Made by a program: the position numbers and the translations under genes. From the NCBI RefSeq assembly GCF_000149955.1, contig NC_030992.1, positions 2,128,978-2,192,977 of the forward strand: a stretch of DNA of 64,000 nt. Reading direction: 5' to 3'. The notes below the pieces were generated by a model that saw only the letters and a list, made by a program, of their open reading frames with translations, did no database searches and was not told where the DNA came from. Position 1 is the first letter of the stretch. Every line of letters begins with the position of its first letter. Source of the DNA: Fusarium oxysporum f. sp. lycopersici 4287 (lineage: Eukaryota; Ascomycota; Sordariomycetes; Hypocreales; Nectriaceae). Shown here one piece after another: positions 24,901-37,013 of this stretch.

Positions 24901-25851
24901 CAGCCATATGGTGCGTCTGCATCACCACCAGCGCCTGGTCAACCAGCCCCAGTAGCGGTGGCATCACAACCGCCGGCGCCAGCACAGCTACCACCAGGTT
25001 ACGGGCCTCCGCCAGCCCCTGCGCGCCCACAGCTTGGGGTGCCTCCGCAGGGTACTTACAGCTCTCCATACGCACCACGGCCACCCCCACCAGCAAACAC
25101 ACCGATCAAGAGCGAGGAAGGGCACGCCAATGCTACAGCTGCTGCTGCTGGCGCACCCCTTGCGCAGCAGCAGCAACAGCAGCACCATCCCCATCCCCCA
25201 GTGCCTCTGGCTGCAGCTGCGAAGACTGTGCCTGGAACTGGACCGCCACAGGCGCAACAACAGCCTGCCACTCCTGTGAACCGCACCCCATCGGTTTCAG
25301 CAGCGTCTCCCACGGCCCGCTATGCCATCGAGCCCAAGTTGCTCGCTGCAGTTGTCAAGCTGAAGAGCGGCCTGATTGAAAACCTTAAGAAGGCTCGTAA
25401 CCCCAAGGCCGAAGGGATTGTCATGTCAGCACTCAACCGCTGCATCGGCCTTAAAAAAGAAGCGACCGAGAACGACAAAATGGAGACGATTTGCATGAAG
25501 GGCATCCGCCAGGTTGTTGATGCTTACATGAAATCAAAGAGTCCCACACCTGGGCCCGCGTCTTCTGGCTCCCCTTCTGCTGCCGAGACGCTGCCTTTCT
25601 TTGATGCCAAAGTTCTTGCGTCCATCAATGGCTTCAAGGATGTCTCAGTCAAAGCTCTCAACCCAAAGCTTGGCGAAGCCAAAGCGGAGGCTGTCACGTT
25701 GTCCGCTATTGACCGAGTACTAGGCATAGCAGACGCTAGCATTGTCCCACCACCTGGTGAGGGTGAGGCTGTTGGCAACTTTGAAGGGATCGAGCTGCAC
25801 CTCATGAAATCCATTCGACAGCTTCTGACGGGTATGAACCAGAAGGTTTGA
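21922..25851 (+). CDS. Fhl1-like transcription factor with FHA and forkhead domains
   Basis: Intronless gene for 1309 residues, counted from the ATG at 21922; the frame opens 30 nt earlier at a GTG. Fhl1 in yeasts binds ribosomal-protein gene promoters and recruits a co-activator through its FHA domain. Order: Ser/Thr/Pro-rich disordered region 1-355 with a TETETETKTQTQTQ repeat; FHA-like region about 363-580, with a charged insertion; acidic region with EAEAEAEAEE and a run of Met-Asp repeats near 690-710; two AT-hooks, KRGPGRPPK near 736 and KVGRPRKHP near 780; forkhead about 853-922 (LTLKQIYKRI, WESSVRHNL); Pro/Gln-rich linker; conserved Lys/Leu-rich C-terminus about 1130-1309. The FHA plus forkhead pair with a WFYFHTETKGW segment is why I prefer Fhl1 to Fkh1/2. 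Confidence 0.87.
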   Translation: MTSSIAGLNGLQNSLGADRDTQAVASRTVTTTSTETETETKTQTQTQAASSPAATPSNATPTPSATKINVTSHSPTSNDENRDSKVADPAPAKPPVPAPSASASIQTSSSNSNGNSAGVSSSSTMAKTVDASKSTSTSTPAPPSTAIVPTVSASPPTVSLNPSPEEPSAALAPKAATPNQESASSAPAKVSDSRPSPSTPPSTHGVPSAPAIAANATTSTSQQQLEMPLNTAASAHVNVKSGDHTMLDASTPRDAAATLNVDQAQQSTPLQLQMQADNLGEQFAPSTPYAAASMPTINQHAYMMMALATMSGAATAMSPPPTVTPAQVTLPNPLDESFQGIAPTNSTRQTDSHKALESFARIEFADSVFQMTTYAVIIGRDQRALEQARRDERRAEEYRRRTEENVHLGLPPPSPIHPDRSKFSKSYVSEEGGMLGPESDTGENPRPTKRRKTSTQGSSQHDLDEAAAQAQENMISNRQYVSHTPGAAAVDLGSLRPSPYHVPFIGIHSPGPNIASKTKAISREHLKIAYNQDMGVFEAIPLHKNGFFCEDVHYNREKLVLRCGDRLQIKDVDFRFLINGVERGRTGAEEDIEEEPVMALKKRHAQGGKEMSFDFESAHGNGEIQDTSDELSDVASPPESPDFGDGDEDEAEAEAEAEEPAAIQTVETVQEKEAKAEADMEEEADGEMDAEMDMDMDMDMDMDIDDMTIAGAESGLKHEGMLDPHQGHLMPQIPKKRGPGRPPKNGIMSKREQRLLKKQQQEMAKKTLPQAPPVEPPIKRKVGRPRKHPLPEGSSERPEKRKYKPRKPREDGAEGSDAERRAREKKEKKARPKSPPLELKIEDYTEEQLQKPNKNYGVLIDETLTAAGPDGLTLKQIYKRICQRYPWFYFHTETKGWESSVRHNLIGNEAFRKDETTNLWSRVPGVELDAGKKRKASSPDRAATHAYGQYPAPYAYNAQHMAPGAPGYPPGQAPPGYHMPTYTAQQTQPGRPAQPYGASASPPAPGQPAPVAVASQPPAPAQLPPGYGPPPAPARPQLGVPPQGTYSSPYAPRPPPPANTPIKSEEGHANATAAAAGAPLAQQQQQQHHPHPPVPLAAAAKTVPGTGPPQAQQQPATPVNRTPSVSAASPTARYAIEPKLLAAVVKLKSGLIENLKKARNPKAEGIVMSALNRCIGLKKEATENDKMETICMKGIRQVVDAYMKSKSPTPGPASSGSPSAAETLPFFDAKVLASINGFKDVSVKALNPKLGEAKAEAVTLSAIDRVLGIADASIVPPPGEGEAVGNFEGIELHLMKSIRQLLTGMNQKV

Positions 25852-26878
25852 GATCGTGATTTGATGTTGTTGCTGTTACAGTCACTGAGCTGTCACCTCT
25901 GGATTGACCAGAGTCAAGTTCAAGGATACTGCGAGGGTTAGAAAGAGGTAGTGGAATACTAGAGTAGGGTACAATGCTTTTCATGGCGTTTGGATGGTCT
26001 AACGACGGATACGACCCAGGGGCGCTGGACTTATTTTACCAAGGCTCAAACGTCCCAAACAAAGGACCCTGTATGCTTTCGGGCAATTTTTTCATGATAG
26101 GGTTACATGTCGAGCCAAGAAGCTTGATCCAAAAAGGTACATGGAGTTTCTTGTTGGGGCGATTGATGCCCCTTTCTTCTCTTGTCTCATATACCTCTAG
26201 AGCAAGCGATCGTCTTATCCAATTCGATATTTCATGAACTTTTCCCTGCATTCATTGCATTTGCGTGAGGCTATGTGAAGTTCAGAGCTTAACTGCCCGC
26301 CCCCCGAACTCAATCCGTATTCTGTGCTCAACAGAAAACTCCCCATCCAGTCCAGGTGGCTCTCGATTGCAATAGGTTTGTGTCACTCAAATGCAAAGAT
26401 CTTCGTTCACATTACGACCACGAGAAAAACAAGATTTCAAGCCACTAGTACGTACCTCATTCAGAGGGACGCTCATTTTCTCCAGCTCAGCAAATCATCC
26501 TTAGGCTTCATGTTTGTAAAAATGCCAGTAACAAAAGCCGTCCTCATCATCATTGTCTCTTGTAACATGACATTCTTGTTCGTTCTTGTTCGCCAGTCGC
26601 GGCCCATGCATATCCACTACCAAAGGGATGAGCTGAGATTCTCCTCCACTTTCCATTGCATAGCATTCCATCCACGTCTGTTTGTTTCATCACCATATCT
26701 TATTGAGATTTCCAGATTTCCCCTGCGCCCGAGGTATCAAGTAAAAATAAAAGGATTAGACTTCTATATGAGAAGGGGGTAGGAAAATGTGTAAGGGAAG
26801 TTTTGTTAGGGAAGGACCAGATACGCCTCACACCAATTAAAAAGAAATTTGTAAGTAATGCCGTGTGCGTGGCATTGA
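25852..26878. other. Convergent 3' regions of Fhl1-like and Boi-like genes
   Basis: About 1 kb between two stop codons. A 152-codon open frame at 26324-26782 plus lies opposite the likely Boi-like 3' UTR and has no domain. Nothing else was seen. Confidence 0.55.
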
Positions 26879-29821
26879 TCAAGCTGTCTGTGGGATCTCT
26901 TTCTCTTTCTCGGACTCGAGGCTTGACTTGGCTTCTTCAGCCTTTTGGCCCGCGAGTTTGTCGACGCCAGAAACACCGCTGTCAGCTTCGTCGTATGAAA
27001 TTCCCAGGCCGTTGGCTTCCTTTCGGGCCGAACCAGCGTCCTCTTCAGCCCCTTCGTCGAGGTTCATCAGAGCCGGTGGGCGATGACGCATCTGCTTGGC
27101 TTTAGAAAGAGAAATTGTCTTTTGTTGGTACGTCGTAGTGATGGGCTTCGTATCATCTCGATCAATTGTTGCCTTCATTAAGGCCGCCATCCATAGGCGA
27201 CCTTGCTTTAGATTGGGAACAGCGAAGTAGTGAACGGTTGGCTTTGTGAAGTTCACAGCCCTGGACAGGCCAGCTCGGGGAGGAACCAGCTTGAAGATGA
27301 AGATAGAGTCATCCCCCTTCTCCAAGTTGTCATCGCCATTCTGGGATGCAGGCATTGACTGACCTCCAAGGCTTGTGATCGTAGCATGAAGACCTGTGAG
27401 TTTCTCATTGTCTGCTGGTAGAACTCGATGAAATGAGATATCGATGAGTCCCTTTTCTTGGTCGTCATCTTCTGAGTAATAATATGCCAGCCGTCGGCCC
27501 TTGAGAACAAAGAAACGAGGCTTCCAGGTTGTCATGAGGTTGGAACTCTTCTTCCTCATCCAACCACTATAATCGGCATCTTTGCTTGCTTCTTTTGGCG
27601 AGATTTTGAGCAGCCCGCGGGTGTAGGCGCTCGTTTCCTTCTTGCCCTTCTTACCAGCCTTCTTGTTGACCTGGGTTACGGGAGTATTGGGACTCTTGGC
27701 AGTGTCGGGAGATTCAAGATCGAAACTTGCTCCACCTGATGGAGTTGTCGAGCCGGTTCGCGCAGGTGAGTCGACCAAGAAATCTTTGTTCGATGAGTCC
27801 GTTGGAGTTGAAGCCTTCGATCGATCAAGGCTAAGGTTATCAGATATGGCCCGCATACCCTTTCCTCCAGCCAGGGCAATGGGTTTGTTGACCATTGATG
27901 ACAGCCAGTCCGAGTTGAAACCTTGATGTCTCGATGAGATAGGTGAGGCGGTTGAGCGAGCGGAACTGACTGAAGTGTCCAGTTTGGTGACGGTGGGTGA
28001 AGGAGCGTCGTTGGGTGGCGGCATATTCATCGTTGATTCCGAAGCGGCTGACGCAGTTCTCCTATGAGCGCCAGACTGAATACCGTAGTACTTCTGAGCT
28101 GCTGACGAGATACCCCCTTCCGCAATAGACCCCACGCTACCGAATCTTGACTGTCGTGCCATAGCTGTGGCACTTCTAACCCTTTGCTCTTCCGCATAGC
28201 TTGACTTTCTCGATTCAGCATTGCTGTCGCGCTTTCGCAATAAGTTTCTTTTCCTCCCATCCACCTCTGTTCCAGAGAAGTAACCCCGATCAGCATCGAC
28301 AGTAGAATCCTGTGCTTCTGCTCCCGATGGGCTAAGTAAATCTTGAAGACCAGTTGAAGAAAGGGGCCGCTGGGGGGGTTGCGAATAAGCGTTGCCCAGG
28401 GTCCAGTTTCTGTCAAATGATGGCTGCTTTTTATGGGCGGTCTCGCTTCCGGGGAAAGTACCCGATGTCGCGATCCTAGGAACGGGAACGGCTGGGCTTG
28501 CCGCCGCAGGGCCAGCTTGGCGAAAATCAGTTGACGAAGAGTGTCGACGCGAATGGTTCAATTCCCTGATCGATGCCGCGGATGGCCGCTTGATATGACT
28601 AGCGCGGTTAGAGCTCTCTTGCGCATGAGATCCTCCAAATGTTGGAGATGCCTTTGGCGTATTCTGTGATAAGGAGAGTCGCCTCGTCTGAATAGAAGTG
28701 GGCCGATTGGTTAGGGTGTTTGCTCGGCTCCGAGATCTACGGCCTTCTTCTGAACCATCGTTTCCAAAGGTTTGCGTCGTACGTCGTGTCTCCAAGCCTT
28801 GGTTACTCACTTCATCCTGAAGTGCCTTGATCTTGTGCCAAGTCTTGAGGCGCCGGCCGACAGACCCAAGATCGAACGCCTTGATGAACAGTGAGCTCTG
28901 ATCCATACCGAGGATAACCTCGCCGGATATCTCCTGGTCTCTGAAGACCTCGCAATGGTGCTTTTCGACTCCCGACGTAAAAAGATATTCGGCAACATCA
29001 TCGGGAGACCACGATTCGACTTCGTCTCGTGTATGAAAACCCTCCTCTTCTTCGTCAGTCTCTTCACCTTGGATGTACGATGCTCGTTGATCGGGATGGG
29101 TGCTGCTGTATTCGCTTCCAGAATCGTTCGCTATCGCTCGGAGTCCGCCGTTGCTCGCAGGTGATCGTAAATCGGTAATGTGCTCGTCAATAACAGTGAG
29201 CGTTTCATGCAAGACAGGGCTGTCCTGATTCTGAGTCGTTAGCTGGCTCAAGGCGGGCAACACAGGTGGCTCGCTTGGCACCAGTGTGGGTTCAGATTTG
29301 ACGTTATTGAGAGGCAATGTCACAGGGTTCCTATTTTGTGGTTGTTGCAACTCGTTCTCTTCTTTGGTACCTGTATCAGCGCTCGAGTTCTGAGCCTGTT
29401 CTTGCTGAGCAGTCTGGGCCTTTGAAGCACTAAAAGTGCTCGTGGGAATATTTCTTGGGGCTGGCCTAGTGTAAACTGCCAAGTGTCAATCAATGTTCTC
29501 GCCGTGGGGTATAGAGCAACGTTTTAAGCACCAACCTTCAGGAAAGAGCCCATTGTTATTGTTTACCAGATGACGGCCGAGGAACCATCCATCACCAAAC
29601 TCGTCGTCTCGTTCTATGAGTTCAACTCGGTCGCCCTTCGCAAGACTAAGTTCATCGGAGCTTCGAGCCTGGAAATCATCTGCAGGGTTGAGAAACGAAA
29701 TCAGTATCAGAGGATACTATAGACAAAGAACGGGAAGCCAGAGGATAGACATACGTATCACAATCAAGGTGTCGCCAACTTCTGGCTTAGGCGACCCTTC
29801 ATTGGGGCCTCGTGAGGCCAT
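26879..29821 (-). CDS. Boi1/Boi2-like polarity scaffold (SH3-SAM-PH)
   Basis: Yeast Boi1/2 link Cdc42/Rho polarity signalling to exocytosis at the growing tip. Three exons, 29755-29821, 29536-29679 and 26879-29475, with introns at 29680-29754 (GTATGT...TGCAG) and 29476-29535 (GTTGGT...GGCAG), give 935 residues in frame. The SH3 domain (about 13-72) is assembled across both introns: DFQARSSDELSLAKGD, then DGWFLGRH and GLFPEVY. A SAM domain lies at about 222-290 (WSPDDVAEYL ... GRRLKTWHKI). The PH domain is at about 700-845 (YSGWMRKKSS ... WKPRFFVLKGRRLAYY ... WMAALMKAT), with a loop insertion. The middle is Ser-rich and disordered, with many likely phosphorylation sites, and the C-terminus is acidic. 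Domain order and length fit the family well. Confidence 0.9.
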
Positions 29822-32800
29822 GATGTGATGAAGCGATGCGCTGGTGATGGTTGAGGCGATTGCGTTGATGTCGGACGTTTGAGGCCGTGCAGGGAGGAAT
29901 GGAGTGGCAGTTTAAGGGCGGTTGGAAACTCTGCGGAACCTGACGGTGGCGCGGGACCGAGCCTGATAGTTACAGCGGGTAGCCAAGAAAGAGGCTTGTC
30001 TGTAGAGTGAGGGAAACAGAATGATATCTGACTTGTACGCCATCCACCGAACCAATACTCCGTCGCCGTATTGCCAGAGCTGGGTTCGGTCGGTTCAACT
30101 CTCCACAGCGAAAGAGCTGGAGATGATGCGTAAGTTGGGTATAATAGCTTGAGGAGACACCAAGCCCGCCCGTGGCTGAGGTGGTGCGCTATGATAGTGC
30201 GCTCGAGTGGTGCGCTAAGGTACGAATGCTTTGCTGGGGTGGAGCAGTTGTCGCGGTTGGGGAAGAAGTGTGAAGTGCGTGGTCCCTGGACAAGGCGAGA
30301 TGCCTACCTTAGCGTGGAAGGCTGCGATTGGTGCGACCCAGCAAGGGTGAGGAGGCAAGAAAACCTAGGGCCTCTTTTCTAAGTGATGAAAAGACTTAGG
30401 TAAGTTTAGTATATCTTAGCAAGCCTCTAGACTAGTTTATTTTGACACCCTGATTCAAGGTCAGAAGTTTTCTTGCTCCCTGGGGGCCAGGCCACAGACA
30501 TATGGCTTCGATAAAGGGCTGTAGGCTAGGTCACAGCACGCACGGCCGATCGTATCAAAAACGCCCGAAGACTCAAGGCTGTTTGTTGTTAAAACAGTCG
30601 ATCAAGTAGGTGAGAAGATGCCGGTAACGGTTCGACAGAAGCAGAATGGGTGATGGGAGGAATTGACCTGCTAGTGGAGGTAGTAAACACTTTATTCCAT
30701 ACAGTGCATCGACCCCTCCAGTCCAGTACAGTCCTGGGGTCTCCGGGATTGGATGATGCAGTCGACCCTTTGCAGATACTATTTTAGGATATTATGGATG
30801 CCAGCAAAGCGGGCTCGACATGAGCAGGAGCAGGTGTTGGTGTCTTGACTTCCTAGATTGCGTTATTGGCTTTGAGCAAGAGGTCTTTTCCCTGAGCAAC
30901 GATCACCCAGTTTGACGGATAACCCAACTAGTAGGTGAGATAGATAAGATTATTGAAGAATGAAGTGGTTGTACATGGGTCGCGAATGCTGGCGATGCAG
31001 CAAGCCGGTGATAATGCAGGGTCAGGGCCAGCTTTCGAGTGGGACAAGGCAAACAGATATGGCTGAATATTGAGCTGATTGCGTTGATTTGGGGTGTTGA
31101 GGCCCCGCGATGGTTCACCGGCAGTCACGGACACGGGCATTGCAGAATCACCAGACTTGAACAGACAGATGGAATGGGGTATGGGAGGAACTCGTTCTTA
31201 CTGTTTCCATCTGTTGACAGTATATATGACCTGACTACCTACGTGTTGTGTCATAAGGTGCTCACTAGTGGCCCTAGATTCACGATGGAAATGATGAGGG
31301 CCATATGGCTCATAAGAAAAGTAAGGAATGCCATCATGACTATTCGCACTCTGTAGTTATCGTGCAATCAAAAATCCTGGCGCAATAATGAACTGGCTGT
31401 TGTTTATTGGTATTTAAACCTACCTAAGCCCCATTGATACCCATGTCAAGCTGGATTATAACCATGGGTGAGACACCATCTGAGTATAAGCCAACGTTGG
31501 CATATACTTGCTATGACAACTTACAGGGTTGTTTGATTGATGTTGATATTCTATAATAGCATGATCACGGCTCTCCGGAATCGTGGTAGGGGCCTGCTTT
31601 TATATGAGCAGAAGATTCGTAAACAAACGGAAATTACAGTGTTCTTGAACTCATGGGACGTTGGTTACCAACCTACATCCAGTTACTCACTATTCATATG
31701 AGGACATGAGGCAGGGCGCAGGTCGTGTAACGCATAATTCTTCAAACTAATATGGTTTGTGCACAATACGACTTTTGGCTGTTTGAAGCATAAGGCAACA
31801 TGAGTCGTCGTCTGGTGAGAATTGGATTTCCACACGGTGCGTGTATGAGCCAACGATTCGAGGCAAATAATTGACGGCGGATGTTTTGAGTACGATAACG
31901 GATAACTACCCTGCCTTATTAGTTCACCAGAGTTTAAATAAACGAGAACCCCAGTCAACGCCAACGCCATTGCCAACACCAAGATCACATCACATCACAT
32001 TCTCCCCGCTCTCACACTTTTTTTTCTCAAACAAAAAAGAAGGGTCTATGGTTGCGCCTAATCACATAATAACCACCAAGCACTGTCTGAGCGAAAATAG
32101 CGGTAGCGTAATTCAAATTTGGTCTTTGAGAGGGGAAGCATCTCGATGAGAAAGAAAACATCCAAGGGTACAGACCTCGATAAAACATATATTTTTGAAT
32201 AACAACGAGGAATATGGTTCATGCTGTGGCCTGAGACATTCAGGCGCAATTGTAAACACAAATAGAGACTTCCACCAAACATACCTATCAGCCATTTGAG
32301 AACTCGAACATCGGCTGACTGCAGCTACCTCGATACCTCAGAACTGCAAGATGTCAACCTATGACTACCTAGGTATGGTGTATTTGTCGTACTTCGTTCT
32401 TTTCCCTCCATTTTCTTTGTTTGTTTATAGCTGAAGCGTTCCCTCGTTGGCGATACCCCAGGTACCTATCTTGGGTATCTTCCTTTGTTCGATCATCTTT
32501 CTGCCATGGAAGGCGCGGCTGCCTGCGCTTGCACCTTTCTCATTAGCAGCTTTTCGAGGTTGGGCTGTTGTTGGTGAGGATGCCCCAGGATTTTTCCGCT
32601 TGCCTCCAACCAACAATATTCACACATCCCCCCATCCATCCATCCATCCATCTACCTACCTACGCAGCTACGCACACCCATCCCTCTGATAAGTCTGGTG
32701 CTCTTGATATCGGCCTTTCTTCGACCTCAAATTTCTTCCACTGCAGGCTGTGCTGTTGGGTTGATTTTGCTCGTCGAGCTGCGCTGACAACATCGCTGTT

Positions 32801-33050
32801 TGTCTTGTCTTGTCTTGTCTTGACTTCACTCACCTCAACCACTTCGCTCTCGATGTTGATTCACGACCCTCGCTGCCTAAATCTTGCGAATTCACTTCGC
32901 TGAACCATGATTGACTTTGCGGCACTCTACTTCAAAAAGCGGCGACGTTGAAGCATGATTCTAAGTAGTGTTCCGGGCCCAGGTTTCGAAAGCAGCGACT
33001 CTAGATCGTGACCCAGATCTTCATACCAATAGACACCATACATCTGTGAA
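29822..33050. other. Divergent promoter region of Boi-like and MIZ genes
   Basis: 3.2 kb without a supported gene. From about 31900 to 33050, upstream of the MIZ start, it becomes CT-rich with tandem CCAT, CTAC and TGTCT runs and a TACCTAGGTA palindrome at 32366-32375. This suggests a long pyrimidine-rich leader or core promoter. Confidence 0.5.
32632..32664. repeat. CCAT/CTAC tetranucleotide tract
   Basis: About five CCAT units run into three CTAC units in the leader of the MIZ gene. A second simple repeat, four TGTCT units, lies at about 32801-32821. Confidence 0.8.
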
Positions 33051-36000
33051 ATGCCACATACCTCAAAGTCGAATCAGTCACGGGCTATCACTTCACCCGA
33101 TGCTCAACAGATCGCTTCCTCCAACCAAACTGTCAATTTCCTCCTTGGTGGTCGCACTCGCTCATGGATGACAGGGGACCCATCGGCAACAACCAACCCT
33201 ACTAGACTTGCTCCAGTAGCCTCCAGTAATTCCCGGAAACGGAACAAAAAGAGAAAGGTGTCTGACGCTGCTCCCCCAACCCAGAACGACAATGACATAC
33301 ATCGCGACAATAACCCGACCGAGCAATCATTTGAACAACGACCAAGTGCCGGAGAACCAGCAAGGTATATGATCTACCCCTAACTAAAGACCCCTTCCCA
33401 TCCTCTCAGGCATGCTGTTTTGCCAAGCAACAGATCCTCGGCTGCGTCTCGTAGCCTTGCATCTCCTTCTAGGATTTGCAGTATCGCCACCAACGTTGAC
33501 GTTGCTTACATTCACCAACATTTCTGACTCGGTTTGATAGAGCTTCGACCGTCCTACCCTCTCCGGCGCTGACCGACGCACCAAGCCCGAATGTCTCGAA
33601 TCAAACCGACAGCACTAATCCCGATCCAAGCGCTCACGTAGGCAGCGCAGGGCCTGGGGGGCCAGTCTCTGATAGTAACATGAACCAAAGCGACTCGACA
33701 CACGTCGCGACTAATACCAACTACCCAAGCTCTGCAGCCGCCGTCTCCCTTCAGCCCAAGACTTCTATGCCACAGCAAAACTACGTCACTCAAGCGACAA
33801 TTCTACCTACGGCGACCGGTCCTACGTTGGCTAATCAAGCTCCTCAGGCAACAGCCTCGCCGCTTTCCCACATAGAAATACGCCCTCAAAATCTAGGAGC
33901 GCCTCTAGAAGCGAACTCGAGGCAGCATATAAGACCACCCACTGCTATTGATCATCAAGCAAAGCGCCCTCGGGTCCAAGAAGCAACAAGTTCGGGAAAT
34001 TCCAGAGACCGAAGTATCTGTCTAAAATGGTACAACTCGATCGAGCACCGCGTGGCGCAAGCTGTCCATGCCGGGCTCCTGAATGAAACAGTTGAAAAAC
34101 CACGATATAGGATCTTGGCGGAAGCATGCCAGAACGAGGATTTCTTCTACATTGCTTTTCACCAGGCACTTTGTGCTTGGTCCTTAAACAGAGGGCCGAT
34201 TCATGCGCTCTTCCTTGGATTAGTACAGCCAAACCTGCTGGATGCTGCCTTTGACGTAGCGCAAACCATTCTCAGGAAGAATGAACATATGTCCCATGCA
34301 CATCTGCAATGGTTTGCCAACTTCCCCAGTACCATCGCCGAGTTCTCAAGGGTTTTCCCCAATACAGAAGCGGCTAGAGACATTTCTGCGTTTCTCATCC
34401 AGCTGGCAACAAACTGGCATACGCTCTCACAAAATGTTCAGGCACGAAGGTATCCTTTGCTCGCATCTGAGCTGATATTCATCCTACGCTGCCGAGCCAA
34501 AGGTCTACAGTCTATGCTGTTCACCATGAGCCGCAGAAGCCTTGGCGTAAATGACGGTCCTGTAGCAGGTGCGATGAACGTCATTTTTGATCAGGACAGG
34601 GAGGACGAAGCTGCATACGAGGCTCGCGGTGAGCCCCCTGAAACCCTCAAACGCGCCAGGGAGGCAATTGCGATGAAATATCGGGACCTTGTTATGTCGG
34701 CGGCGCAACGAGCAGCATCCAGTACGTTTCCCCAGAATTCGCTTTCTATTTTGACAAACTACTCACTCTTGCGGCCAAAAGATGCAGGCTCGAGTGCTCA
34801 TATAGTTGCACAACGTGGACATCAATCGCTACCACCTACAACAGCTAACCTATCTTATTCCGTGCATACCGCATCGGCTTCATCTCCTTCTCTCCCCTCG
34901 CATTTCGATGCATTCGCTGTTAGGCCTTCAGTAGGCGACCCAAGGGTGGTAAGCCCGGGGTCTGTGAATAACCACTCGCCTTCGACAGGCAATAGTGTCA
35001 GCGGGATTCAGGGCCCGCGACGACCGAATCACCTTCACATCCAAATCGATACTGCAACATCGTCGCCTCATTTTGTCACTGCCTACCAGTCTCCCCAGTT
35101 ATCACAGCATCCATTACCCAGGTCGTCAAGCGCTGGGTCGCTCCCCATACAACCAAACCGCGGATCTCCAGTTACGACTAACACTCCTGTAATTCCATCG
35201 AATGGCCCATCACGAACAGCTATTTTACCGCCAAATAATCCTCTATTACAACGACGAGCAGCCTCGTTTGCGCATCCATCCCAGACGCTTCCTAGCCCTT
35301 ACGGGACATACACCGAAAACCAAGCACCGCACCACCAGCTGGCAGGAACGCCGCAAGTCTCGAGTCCAGTTTCACAGATGAACCCTCATCATCATGGCCA
35401 GCCTATGCAGTCCCCACAGTTTCAAACGGCATACAATCAGTTAAACCCGCCTCGCAGGGCATCTACGTCGCAGTATAATATGATGTCAGCCCCGTCAGCT
35501 CATGTTTATTCCGCTCAGCCGATTGGGCCACGAAATCCAGCATACCAAGTACCAGTTGCTAGCTATCCGCATTCACTGGCTGGGCCCGTTCAGCAAATAC
35601 CGGAAGCCGACTATCCAGCTAGCCCGTATGGCTATGGCTCACTTCAAGTTGGTTTGCAGCATGTCGGTGTACGCAGTCCCAGGCGTGTTCCCTTGAATCC
35701 TGGCAAAATTCGACATTATCAGTTTGTCAGACAGCTAGTATACCAACCCCTAGCCCTTGAGCCTCAAAGGGGACTGCGGTCTCTTTCTTTCAACGTGACA
35801 AAAGATCAGATACAAAAGTTAGCAAAGAAAATCGAGGGGATTGGTGTTCCATTTTGCTACTATTCCGAGGGCTGTCGTCGTTACCGGCTGCGTATGATTG
35901 TGCAGCCTGAGACACAAGCTGAACCATCTGAGTCAGATTGGGTGATGTCTGCAACATGCTGGCCTAGCCATATTTTTTTTGACCTGAATTCGAAGTCCCT

Positions 36001-36745
36001 TGAGCTGCGACGAAAACAACATTTTCATAAAGATCAACCGCTGGAGTTGACAGATTTCTTAGTTGAGGGCGAGAACAAGATGACCATCAGCTATCCTGTT
36101 GTTGAACAGAATTCCAAGCCGGGATATAAGCATTTCATGGCGATTGAGATAGTGGAGACAATGAGCCATGGGGCGATTACCGACCTTATACACTCACGAC
36201 ACCTCCCAGCAGAGGAAACGAGGTACAAGATAATATGTCGCTTACGTCCCTCGGATTCAGACGACATCATCGTCCAGGATGAGACTCTGCCAATCTCCTT
36301 GGCAGACCCTTTCAGTAAACAGAGGGTTGCGGTTCCAGTCAGGGGCAGTCAATGCAAGCACTTGGAATGTTTTGATTTAGAAACGTTTTTGGGGACCAGA
36401 AGCGGAAAAGAGCCACAAAAAGGAGGCGGCCCGCAGCAACAGGGGGAAGAACCTTCGTTGGTGGACAGATGGGGTTGTCCAATATGTGGACTCGATGCAC
36501 GTCCTATCAGTCTCTTGGTGGATGATTATCTCGTGGCAGTTAGGCGCTCGCTGATCAGCAATGGCGACACTCGGACAAGAAACATCAAAGTGGCTCCTGA
36601 TGGTACGTGGTCTGCAGTATGGGAGCCGGAGGAGTCTGATGACGATTCACCGGCACCACAACCTAAAGGTTCGGTTAATGGGCATGCTAGTAGGCAACCA
36701 AGGCCACCCCCGACACCAGTCATCGACATATCGGATGATGAATAG
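33051..36745 (+). CDS. MIZ/SP-RING zinc-finger protein (SUMO E3 ligase-like)
   Basis: Large protein with a Siz/PIAS-type SP-RING near the C-terminus: Cys and His in CKHLEC near residue 1042, and CPICG near 1084, where Zn ligands are expected. Such domains promote SUMO transfer or act in chromatin regulation. Exon 1 (33051-33364) begins MPHTSKSNQS and includes a basic KRNKKRK nuclear-localisation-like motif. Exon 2 starts at 33541 and runs to 36745. The 176-nt intron 33365-33540 (GTATAT donor, CTGAC branch, GATAG acceptor) keeps frame for 1172 residues. An alternative with two introns (33365-33409 and 33481-33542) and a 71-nt exon also keeps frame. Residues about 105-680 are Pro/Ser/Gln-rich. 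A globular region at about 700-1000 precedes the finger. No SAP domain was seen. Confidence 0.85.
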
Positions 36746-36752
36746 AGTCTTT

Positions 36753-36768
36753 GGGGGGGGGGGGGGGG
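36753..36768. repeat. Poly-G tract (16 G)
   Basis: Sixteen G starting 8 bp after the MIZ stop codon, in the presumed 3' UTR. Confidence 0.95.
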
Positions 36769-36872
36769 TTCTTGGTGGGAAAGGGGTGTTTTGGGATTTT
36801 CGTTTCCGTGCGGGGCGTTCTGGAAACGAGTGCTATCAGCATCTTAGCAAGATTGCTTTTTGAAAATAGATA

Positions 36873-36874
<2 letters not shown>

Positions 36875-36903
<29 letters not shown>
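36875..36903. repeat. Poly-T tract (29 T)
   Basis: Twenty-nine consecutive T, about 130 bp after the MIZ stop codon. Confidence 0.95.
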
Positions 36904-36988
36904 GGGTTGGGTCTGGCCGCAAAAATCCAGAACTGGCTGGTTAAGGGAGGGCACTCATCGACAAAGACGAGAGGCGCGCTTATTGCTC

Positions 36989-37013
36989 ATTATATATATA
37001 TATATATATATAT
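36989..37013. repeat. TA dinucleotide microsatellite
   Basis: Uninterrupted alternating A/T of about 12 units. Confidence 0.95.
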
